Below the pieces are notes generated by a model, which saw only the letters and a list, made by a program, of their open reading frames with translations, did not search any database and was not told the DNA's origin. This document shows positions 25,478 to 31,176 of a stretch of 50,547 nucleotides of DNA, one piece after another; position 1 is the first letter of the stretch; every line of letters starts with the position of its first letter. The position numbers were made by a program, and so were the translations under genes. The DNA comes from an uncultured Bacteroidales bacterium (GTDB lineage: Bacteria; Bacteroidota; Bacteroidia; Bacteroidales; Bacteroidaceae), in assembly GCA_902799355.1 (NCBI GenBank), contig CADCAG010000035.1:1-50547 (forward strand). The letters run 5' to 3'.

Positions 25478-26257
25478 ATGTTCGAGAAGGAAATTGAAGA
25501 GTACGAGAGCGTCCGCAAAGAATATCAGCAGAAAATAGCTGACAAGATGGGACGACAGCAGTGGATGGAATACAATGAGATTCTGTTCTCTGCCCATTCA
25601 TGTGCTATTGAGGGCAACTCGTTTACTGTAGACGATACGCGCATTCTTCGAGAACAAGGAATGGCAATGATTCCTGTGGGACGCTCCCTACTGGAATGTA
25701 CAGAGATGGCAGACCATTTCCGTGCTTTCGACTATATGGTCAGCCATCTGGATGTCCCCTTTGACGAGAGTCTGTTAAAAGAGACAAACCGCTTGGTAAC
25801 AGAGCATACAATCAGTTATCGTGCTCAAGGTGCTATAGCTGGCGAATACACCACAGAAGATATGGCTGCTGGCGACACCGTTTTTGGTGACCATGAAATA
25901 CTGATTGCTCGTGTGCCAAAGTTAATGGAATCGACAGAGAGAGCATTAGCAGAGGGGCAGCATCCTATGGTGGTGGCAGCCAAATGGCATGGCTACTACG
26001 AGTATCTGCACCCTTTCCGCGATGGTAATGGCAGAACAGGGCGTTTGCTTTCAAATTTCATCCTTCTTCGTGCCGGCCACCCATTATTGATTGTTAAACT
26101 GGAGGACCGCGCAACTTATATCTCTGCTTTGAAACAGATACGTCTGGAGGGAACGGACGAGTTCCTGATTTCGTTCTTTTTTAAGTCGGCCATAGAACGA
26201 ATGATAAGTGAAATGGAGCAGAAAAAGAAAAGCTTACTTCCTATGATCTTCTTTTAA
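25478..26257 (+). CDS. Fic family protein (probable AMP transferase)
   Basis: A 259-aa Fic-domain protein with the full active motif HPFRDGNGRTGR (His178 to Arg189). Fic enzymes usually transfer AMP from ATP to hydroxyl groups on target proteins. The N-terminal half has the inhibitory helix motif (S/T)xxxE(G/N) as SCAIEGN (Ser41, Glu45, Gly46), which marks class II Fic proteins that are self-inhibited by their own N-terminus. No separate antitoxin is therefore required. A small membrane protein gene starts one base after the stop, so the two are translated from one transcript. It is AT-richer than the preceding core genes. Target unknown. Confidence 0.92.
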   Translation: MFEKEIEEYESVRKEYQQKIADKMGRQQWMEYNEILFSAHSCAIEGNSFTVDDTRILREQGMAMIPVGRSLLECTEMADHFRAFDYMVSHLDVPFDESLLKETNRLVTEHTISYRAQGAIAGEYTTEDMAAGDTVFGDHEILIARVPKLMESTERALAEGQHPMVVAAKWHGYYEYLHPFRDGNGRTGRLLSNFILLRAGHPLLIVKLEDRATYISALKQIRLEGTDEFLISFFFKSAIERMISEMEQKKKSLLPMIFF

Positions 26258-26258
26258 C

Positions 26259-26780
26259 ATGAAAGAAATCAAGATTTATCATTCTGTTTGGAGAACAATT
26301 CTCCTTACCCTAGGCTGTGCTGCGTTTATGGCTATGGCCATCATGATGATAGCTCATCCATCATCAAGTCGCTGGCATCCCATATTCTTGCAGGTGGTAG
26401 GAGTTATAGGCATCCTATTTTGCGGATTCGGTTTCATTGTCATACCTTCTATGATGATTAGAGAACGGATAACGGGGCAGGCATATATCACCATATCGGA
26501 CAAGAGTTTCGTTGTTCGTGGTTCAAAAGCGTTTATAGCTAATTTCTCAGATGTTGAGGCCTTTGAGATTATAGAATTAGGGAAACAAAAGTTTATTTCC
26601 GTTCATTACAAGCCTAATGTCGAGATTCAGAAACTAGAGGATGCCGGTTTCCTGGAGCGTCTCGCCCGTAGATTTAATACCAATCTAACAGGTGCCCAGG
26701 AACATCTGACGACTACAGGTACAAATATAAAAACAGAAGAACTGTTCGAGATACTGAACGAGCGACTGGAAAGAGCTTAG
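26259..26780 (+). CDS. Small membrane protein, STM3941-like
   Basis: A 173-aa protein with two transmembrane helices in the first 70 residues (WRTILLTLGCAAFMAMAIMM and VVGVIGILFCGFGFIVIPSM), then a soluble beta-rich domain (ITISDKSFVVRGSKAFIANFSDVEAFEI) and a helical tail. This layout matches the STM3941 family of unknown function. Its ATG lies one base after the fic stop, suggesting the two act together, but no functional link is known to me. Confidence 0.7.
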   Translation: MKEIKIYHSVWRTILLTLGCAAFMAMAIMMIAHPSSSRWHPIFLQVVGVIGILFCGFGFIVIPSMMIRERITGQAYITISDKSFVVRGSKAFIANFSDVEAFEIIELGKQKFISVHYKPNVEIQKLEDAGFLERLARRFNTNLTGAQEHLTTTGTNIKTEELFEILNERLERA

Positions 26781-26801
26781 AAAAAGGAATCTCAGGAACA
26801 A

Positions 26802-26830
26802 AGTGACGATGTTCCTGGTACCTTGTCACC
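26802..26830. repeat. 29-bp dispersed repeat, copy 1
   Basis: It starts AGTGACGATGTTCCTGGTAC and ends CTTGTCACC, with outer GTGAC/GTCAC arms. It is identical to copies at 27044-27072 and 29142-29170. Copies 1 and 2 bracket the DUF1016-like fragment. Confidence 0.9.
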
Positions 26831-27021
26831 TAGCGGAATATATTGAAAGAACTAGCCCAGAAGCAAAAGGTTTTTCTGATAAGAATCTTTGGCGAATGAA
26901 GCAGTTCTATGAGACTTATAATGGAGTGGACGAAAAACTCTCAGCACTGCTGAGACAAATTAGTTGGTCTAATAATTTGGCAATAATGAGCCGATTCAAG
27001 AATCAATTGCAGAGTCTGTAG
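26831..27021 (+). pseudogene. Fragment of a DUF1016 (YhcG, PDDEXK nuclease) N-terminal domain
   Basis: The open frame up to the stop at 27021 encodes SPEAKGFSDKNLWRMKQFYE followed by a stretch with LLRQISWSNNLAIMSRFKN. This is the core of the DUF1016 N-terminal domain (pattern KGFS-x-x-N-L-x-x-M-x-x-F-Y...QI-x-W-x-x-N). The rest of the roughly 350-aa protein, including the nuclease domain, is missing. The frame upstream reads through the 29-bp repeat, so the piece is a remnant bounded by repeats, not a functional gene. Confidence 0.7.
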
Positions 27022-27043
27022 AAAACAATTTGTGAACGATGCA

Positions 27044-27072
27044 AGTGACGATGTTCCTGGTACCTTGTCACC
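27044..27072. repeat. 29-bp dispersed repeat, copy 2
   Basis: Identical to 26802-26830. It is followed by a second shared piece (CTTAGTGTAAATCAAAGTTC at 27073-27092) that recurs at about 30752-30771 with one change. Confidence 0.9.
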
Positions 27073-27116
27073 CTTAGTGTAAATCAAAGTTCCTGTCCCC
27101 CTTGACCTTGAAGCAA

Positions 27117-27464
27117 TTACATAGCTGCGACTTTCTTCAGTTCGTTCTTGATTGCACGGTTGATGAAATCATTAATAGTAGTACCTGTATTTGCTACAAA
27201 TGCTGCTATGCGAGAATGCAGTTCTGATGACATTCGCAGGTTCAGTTTGCCGCTATAAGGCTTAGCAGGCTCTACACCATCAGCCAAACAGCCTTCAAGG
27301 TAGCTGTCAATGCCAGCTTCAAAATCGTTACGTAGTTCGTCAAGCGTCTGACCCTCATATGCAATCAAATCTTTGCCCAGTCCTTGAACTTTACCAAACA
27401 AGCAATTATCTTCCTTGCTATATTCTACACTGCCCTTGTAACCTTTATATTCCAGATAATCCAT
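27117..27464 (-). CDS. HicB-like antitoxin, without a HicA partner
   Basis: A 115-aa protein with the HicB-like fold at the N-terminus (YKGYKGSVEYSKEDNCLFGK, then the AYEGQTLDELRNDFEAGIDSY helix) and a C-terminal ribbon-helix-helix DNA-binding segment (GKLNLRMSSELHSRIAAFVA, then GTTINDFINRAI). HicB proteins neutralise HicA mRNA interferases and repress their own operon. No hicA-like frame is visible on either side. Many Bacteroidetes carry such HicB-like regulators alone. A -7 box (TACCTTTG) lies at 27539-27546. Confidence 0.8.
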   Translation of the reverse strand: MDYLEYKGYKGSVEYSKEDNCLFGKVQGLGKDLIAYEGQTLDELRNDFEAGIDSYLEGCLADGVEPAKPYSGKLNLRMSSELHSRIAAFVANTGTTINDFINRAIKNELKKVAAM

Positions 27465-27538
27465 AGTTGTTCTCCTCCTTTATTTTTTTATTAGTCCGTT
27501 ATTCTTTAAATGCTGATATATTGTTTTTACATTCGCGG

Positions 27539-27546
27539 CAAAGGTA
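27539..27546 (-). promoter_or_regulatory. -7 box of the hicB-like gene
   Basis: TACCTTTG on the minus strand, about 75 bases before the start at 27464. Confidence 0.5.
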
Positions 27547-27593
27547 CCAATTTTAGTACTAAATTCCAAATGAATAACCATTTTTTTTGTCCA

Positions 27594-27714
27594 ATCCACT
27601 ATTTTTGCATCAAAAAGGAACAAAATTGAACAATTCCGTTTTGCTAGATAGTGTTATTTTTGTGCCTATAACATAAAAACTGCTCGAAATATTGAATTTA
27701 AGGAATCTCAGGGA
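27594..27714. repeat. 121-bp direct repeat, copy A
   Basis: It matches 30612-30732 at 117 of 121 positions by eye. It contains TATTTTTG and TTATTTTTG sequences resembling -7 boxes and ends AAGGAATCTCAGGGA. Copy A lies behind the hicB-like gene's promoter and copy B directly after the AbiEii-type gene. Confidence 0.9.
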
Positions 27715-27726
27715 ATAGTCCTTAGT

Positions 27727-27830
27727 TACGGATGATGTAAGATGGATGATGGCTGAGGGCTGAAGTAAGAAGGCTGATGTAAGAAGGCTGAGGTGAGAGG
27801 TCTGAGGAAAGAGGGCTGGATTATTCTTTA
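27727..27830. repeat. Polypurine-rich degenerate tandem repeat (GGCTGAGGTGAGA type)
   Basis: Degenerate units of GATGTAAGATGGATGATGGC / AAGAAGGCTGAGGTGAGAGG run for about 100 bases. A 20-bp core (GGCTGAGGTRAGAKGKMTGA) occurs at 27786-27805, 29123-29142, 38545-38564 and 43844-43863, three of them just downstream of genes or gene remnants. No gene is visible in 27547-27885. Confidence 0.6.
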
Positions 27831-27885
27831 AGTTTTTCAAGCAATGCGGAAGTACTTTTCGGGCAACGAAAAAGTAGCAAAAGAT

Positions 27886-27917
27886 TTGGAAGTTACAGGA
27901 AAAGTTCGTATCTTTGC
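27886..27917 (+). promoter_or_regulatory. Promoter of the kinase-like gene
   Basis: TTG at 27886-27888, a 21-base spacer and TATCTTTG at 27910-27917 fit the Bacteroidetes consensus. The leader to the ATG at 28018 is about 95 bases long. Confidence 0.6.
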
Positions 27918-28017
27918 AACCAAAAGGCTGCGAGAACGGGCTGCGCCTTAGCAATTCAAACATGTTTGATTGTATTCGGCTTGCACCGCACTTGCCACGT
28001 TAAACCAAAAAGATTCA

Positions 28018-28698
28018 ATGAATGGAGAATATATTGAACGATTACCACAAGAAAGTGAATGCCGAAATGAGGGCGCAGGTTGCATATTGGAAAGCGCATC
28101 CGCAGTCGCGAGAGGAGTCCTTGAGGAGATTGAAGCTCTTGCGGGAACAACGACTTGCAAGTCAGTCCAACTGGTAAGACTTAAAAAGTGGGCTCAGGAG
28201 CAAGGATGCTGGTTCAGTGACCGTACTCAATTTGGAGAGTTCTTCGACAGAGGTTCGGAGAATGAGACTTATATTTCATGCAACCAAACGGAAATCGTCA
28301 AATTGAACGATTTCCGCTATTCAGATGATAATCTTACTTCTTTTTTTGAGCGTATTAAGGCACACAACATTTATTTTGATGCCTGTCCTTATCGTATGAT
28401 AGGTTTTGCAGAGAATCAGAACGGTAAAGTTTGTGCCGTACTAGTTCAACCTTACATTGCTGAAGCCCGATTAGCTACCCCTCAGGAAGTTCATGATGAA
28501 TTCATTCGTTTAGGCTTTCATCCAGAAGATAATGGTGAATATTATACCAATGGTCATCACGACATATTTGATGCCGTTGAAGGTAATGTGCTGATGGGTG
28601 ATGATGGGCACATTTACTTTATTGACACAATAATATATCCATCCGATACAGGCGGCTATGAGACTTATCGCAGTCTTTCGCCGCGATGCAGTAAATAG
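28018..28698 (+). CDS. Putative polyvalent-type protein kinase domain protein
   Basis: A 226-aa protein. Its core reads FDRGSENETYIS (glycine-rich strand), VKLNDFRY (candidate ATP-binding Lys), RIKAHNIYFD, YRMIGF, VLVQPYI, EVHDEFIRLGF and finally NVLMGDDGHIYFIDTIIYPS, where N-V-L and F-I-D correspond to the catalytic-loop Asn and metal-binding Asp of kinase-like folds. This pattern matches the polyvalent-protein kinase family found in toxins and large proteins of Bacteroidetes conjugative elements. Here it is a single-domain protein. The frame is open to 27970 (TTG), but the ATG at 28018 is preferred. The first 60 residues look low in structure. Activity is an inference. Confidence 0.65.
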   Translation: MNGEYIERLPQESECRNEGAGCILESASAVARGVLEEIEALAGTTTCKSVQLVRLKKWAQEQGCWFSDRTQFGEFFDRGSENETYISCNQTEIVKLNDFRYSDDNLTSFFERIKAHNIYFDACPYRMIGFAENQNGKVCAVLVQPYIAEARLATPQEVHDEFIRLGFHPEDNGEYYTNGHHDIFDAVEGNVLMGDDGHIYFIDTIIYPSDTGGYETYRSLSPRCSK

Positions 28699-28737
28699 GG
28701 GATTGGAGAACGGCTTCTTGGGAAACATAAAACTTAG

Positions 28738-28789
28738 TGGCGGATAGACGCTGTGCCTTGCTCCAAACACTCTCAATCGAAATACCCAT
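28738..28789 (-). pseudogene. 5' remnant of an antitoxin-like gene
   Basis: From the ATG at 28789 the minus strand encodes MGISIESVWSKAQRLSA, identical to the N-terminus of the intact 79-aa gene at 30815-31054; the similarity then stops. A copied and truncated fragment that still carries its promoter. Confidence 0.85.
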
Positions 28790-28839
28790 ATCTGTTTATA
28801 TAACTATTGATTACGGCAGCAAAGATAAGGATATTATTT
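28738..28839. repeat. 102-bp duplication, copy 1 (promoter and 5' end of an antitoxin-like gene)
   Basis: Identical, base for base, to 31003-31104. On the minus strand it contains the -7 box TATCTTTG and the first 17 codons of the antitoxin-like gene. Confidence 0.92.
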
Positions 28840-29032
28840 CACAAGGCTTCTTTGACCTAAAGGTACAAAGTGTGGCGTTGCAATGTGAAACTACTTCTGT
28901 TAAATTTTCTTTTTAAAATATTTGCATTTCTCAAATTGGTTATCTAACATTTCGAATGAGATGCGTATATATGCAAAACGTTCGGAAGTATGAATAGAAT
29001 TGAAAGGAATTATTATCTCAACCAACGACCAC

Positions 29033-29116
29033 ATGGCCAAACATTATTATATCGATGGTCCTCGTGGCGAGGCCAAGAAAATTAGCCTGCCTCGCGATTT
29101 AGTGGTGTGGGAATAG
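29033..29116 (+). pseudogene. 3' remnant of an HPEG-domain gene
   Basis: The segment encodes KHYYIDGPRGEAKKISLPRD, then LVVWE and a stop, nearly identical to the C-terminus of the 476-aa protein at 37108-38538. DNA similarity runs 29040-29142 against 38462-38564 with about five mismatches in 103, and includes 26 bases downstream of the stop. Upstream of 29033 there is no similarity. The 29-bp repeat copy 3 begins where the homology ends. Confidence 0.85.
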
Positions 29117-29141
29117 GAATAGGGCTGAGGTGAGATGTCTG

Positions 29142-29170
29142 AGTGACGATGTTCCTGGTACCTTGTCACC
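29142..29170. repeat. 29-bp dispersed repeat, copy 3
   Basis: Identical to the copies at 26802-26830 and 27044-27072. Confidence 0.9.
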
Positions 29171-29585
29171 GAGTGTCTCGCAGAGTGTTCAAAATACTGG
29201 ACAATGGGATACAAAAAATAGGTGTCACACCTAACGTTCTGTAAGACTGAACATTAGGCGTGACAGTGACACGTATTTTAAGGCGTAATCCTCAGAAATC
29301 TGCTAAATACAAAGTTGTGCACAGCCTAAAAAAATCTGCAAAATCTGTGGTAGAAAAAAACTGTCCGGCGCAAGTCAAAGACCATCAGGGACAGGTTCAC
29401 CCTTCAACTAATTCTACTCAAGTATGTTAAATGTCTCGGCATCATTTAACGTGTCTCAAACCCCGATGCGCAGAGGGTTTGCGGCATGTCACGTTAATAG
29501 GTTAATAGATTTTCGTACTCGACTGCCAGCGCTGCGTTTCATGAAAATATCTCGCTGATTTCTTTTTTGTTTCGAAATTGTTTTG
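29171..29585. other. Gene-free stretch with a long hairpin
   Basis: No plausible gene. It contains the 17-bp inverted repeat at 29223-29265 and a further relic of the dispersed repeats (CAGGGACAGGT near 29387). The rest shows no structure that I can name. Confidence 0.5.
29223..29265. repeat. 17-bp hairpin (TGTCACACCTAACGTTC / GAACATTAGGCGTGACA)
   Basis: The arms 29223-29239 and 29249-29265 pair over 17 positions with two G-T wobbles and a 9-base loop. There is no T run, so a terminator is unlikely. It could be an element end or a regulatory RNA hairpin. Confidence 0.6.
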
Positions 29586-29593
29586 TATCTTTG
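29586..29593 (+). promoter_or_regulatory. -7 box of the AbiEii-type pair
   Basis: TATCTTTG followed by CAACG, 31 bases before the ATG at 29624. Confidence 0.55.
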
Positions 29594-29623
29594 CAACGTT
29601 ATATAATAGAAATAACGAAACAG

Positions 29624-29953
29624 ATGGCAGCAGTAAAACCATATCTCATAGAGAAACTCAAGCAAGAACACTGCTTGTGGAGCTATGATAACGACTCTAT
29701 CCAAGACATGCCTGACGACATGCTGATAGAGTTGGTGATGCTGTATCTTGACATTGATGAGATTAACATGCTCTTCAGCATTTTTTCTTATAAAAAGATG
29801 AAAAGGGCATGGATTGAGAATGTGGTAGCACAAGGTGAACGCTATTATAATCTAAACTACTTCTTTGCATGGTACTACTTCCATGCTAAGCGTCCACGTA
29901 GCTATGTAAAAGCTATGGCTACGCGCCAACTTAATAAAAGATTAGCAGCATGA
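29624..29953 (+). CDS. Small protein upstream of the AbiEii-type gene, possible antitoxin
   Basis: A 109-aa, helical, mildly basic protein. The segment CLWSYDNDSIQDMPDDMLIE and the later IFSYKKMKRAWIENVV resemble DUF6922-type proteins that pair with nucleotidyltransferase toxins in Bacteroidetes. The frame is open to 29567, but MAAVKPYLIEKL at 29624 follows the -7 box at a normal distance. It overlaps the next gene by four bases (ATGA), the coupling typical of toxin-antitoxin pairs. The antitoxin role is inferred from position only. Confidence 0.6.
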   Translation: MAAVKPYLIEKLKQEHCLWSYDNDSIQDMPDDMLIELVMLYLDIDEINMLFSIFSYKKMKRAWIENVVAQGERYYNLNYFFAWYYFHAKRPRSYVKAMATRQLNKRLAA

Positions 29954-30603
29954 ATCAATCACTTGCTCCACAGACAGGCAGAATAATTGAGGCTATTTCT
30001 CGACTAGAATGCATTAAGCCTTTTGTCCTAGTGGGAGGAACGGCTCTTTCTATTCAGTTGAAGACTCGTCAGAGTGAGGATCTGGATTTTATGCGATGGA
30101 AAGAAGGTAAAGACGATACGCTTGATATCGGCTGGCCAAAGTTGCAGAAAGAACTTGAAACAGTTGGCACTGTTGAAGATGTACAAGTGGCAGGTTTCGA
30201 CCAAGTGCTATTTATCGTAGAAGGTGTAAAGATTTCGTTTTATGCAGCACCTCGTAAGCGTATAGCCTCTATGCAAGAAATACCCTATATGAACAACATT
30301 CGTCTTGCTGATGTAGAGTCTATAGGCATCATGAAGATGGAAGCCATGATGCGTCGCAGCAAGTTTCGTGATTACTATGACATCTACTCCATATTAAAAA
30401 CTGGTGCTGACATAAAATCTTTGATACCACGGGCACTCGAGCATTCTGGATATAAACTAAAGAGCAAGGGACTTATGGCAATGCTATCGAATGGCACATT
30501 ATTTAGAAAGGATGAGCAGTTTGCTCAGCTTCATCCCATCTACGATGTTAGTTCCGCAGATATTGAGGCATATATCAAGAGCCTATTGCTTCAAGTAGAC
30601 TAA
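29950..30603 (+). CDS. AbiEii/AbiGii-type nucleotidyltransferase, putative toxin
   Basis: A 217-aa protein with the nucleotidyltransferase signature VGGTALSIQLKTRQSEDLDF: Gly29-Gly30, then the Asp44-x-Asp46 metal pair. It also has the conserved downstream KMEAMMRRSKFRDYYDIYSI block of the AbiEii family (PF08843). AbiEii toxins modify tRNA 3' ends or otherwise arrest growth and act in phage abortive infection. It is coupled by ATGA overlap to the preceding small gene. Complete, with both catalytic Asp residues. The 121-bp repeat copy B begins 8 bases after its stop. Confidence 0.85.
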   Translation: MNQSLAPQTGRIIEAISRLECIKPFVLVGGTALSIQLKTRQSEDLDFMRWKEGKDDTLDIGWPKLQKELETVGTVEDVQVAGFDQVLFIVEGVKISFYAAPRKRIASMQEIPYMNNIRLADVESIGIMKMEAMMRRSKFRDYYDIYSILKTGADIKSLIPRALEHSGYKLKSKGLMAMLSNGTLFRKDEQFAQLHPIYDVSSADIEAYIKSLLLQVD

Positions 30604-30611
30604 GGAGTCGT

Positions 30612-30732
30612 ATCCACTATTTTTGCATCAAAAAGGAACAAAATGGAACAATTCCGTTTCGCTGGATAGTGTTATTTTTGTGCCTATAATATAAAAACTG
30701 CTCGAAATATTGAATTTAAGGAATCTCAGGGA
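30612..30732. repeat. 121-bp direct repeat, copy B
   Basis: Partner of 27594-27714 (four mismatches seen). It is followed by CAGGTCAACTGATACAACTC and CTTAGTGTGAATCAAAGTTC, the latter shared with 27073-27092. Confidence 0.9.
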
Positions 30733-30814
30733 CAGGTCAACTGATACAACTCCTTAGTGTGAATCAAAGTTCCTATCTCAAATGATTCCAAGAGATACTT
30801 GAAAGTGGTCATGG

Positions 30815-31054
30815 TCAGAACTTAGGATAAGTGTTTTCTGTGCGTCCTTCGCGAATTTGCTGCATGATTTCTTCGGTAGTACGTGGATCGTCACTCCAAC
30901 CGCCAAAAAATCGGTCAATTTCTGAGGCTACACGTGCCTGGCGAACGCTATCTGTCTCATTGACACTCTCGCGCAAACGGCGTGATAATGCCAACCTGTC
31001 ACTGGCGGATAGACGCTGTGCCTTGCTCCAAACACTCTCAATCGAAATACCCAT
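30815..31054 (-). CDS. Antitoxin-like small protein, without visible toxin partner
   Basis: A 79-aa protein starting MGISIESVWSKAQRLSASDR, with a helix LALSRRLRESV, then RQARVASEIDRFFGGWSDDP and TTEEIMQQIREGR. The last part (DPRTTEEIMQQIRE) is common at the C-terminus of Bacteroidetes antitoxins paired with PIN-domain (VapC-like) toxins. No PIN gene is adjacent, so this is an orphan or a solitary regulator. Its promoter and first 17 codons are duplicated exactly at 28738-28839. Confidence 0.6.
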   Translation of the reverse strand: MGISIESVWSKAQRLSASDRLALSRRLRESVNETDSVRQARVASEIDRFFGGWSDDPRTTEEIMQQIREGRTENTYPKF

Positions 31055-31104
31055 ATCTGTTTATATAACTATTGATTACGGCAGCAAAGATAAGGATATT
31101 ATTT
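31003..31104. repeat. 102-bp duplication, copy 2
   Basis: Identical to 28738-28839. It covers the promoter (-7 box TATCTTTG, minus strand, 31085-31092) and 5' end of the antitoxin-like gene. Confidence 0.92.
31085..31092 (-). promoter_or_regulatory. -7 box of the antitoxin-like gene
   Basis: TATCTTTG on the minus strand, 31 bases upstream of the ATG at 31054. Confidence 0.6.
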
Positions 31105-31138
31105 TGCCTTAAATCCTTTTTCTTTTAGATATATTTTG

Positions 31139-31146
31139 TATCTTTG
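31139..31146 (+). promoter_or_regulatory. -7 box of the WG-repeat operon
   Basis: TATCTTTG followed by CAG, 30 bases before the ATG at 31177. Confidence 0.6.
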
Positions 31147-31176
31147 CAGTATCAATAATTAGACCTATATTTTTAT

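Noticed and set aside
27610-27963. 117-codon minus-strand frame after the hicB-like gene
   Set aside because: It is composed of the 121-bp repeat and the polypurine repeat; the translated product is low-complexity and matches nothing.
26802-30732. CRISPR array
   Set aside because: The repeats in this stretch have different lengths and irregular, kilobase-scale spacing, and no cas genes are present.
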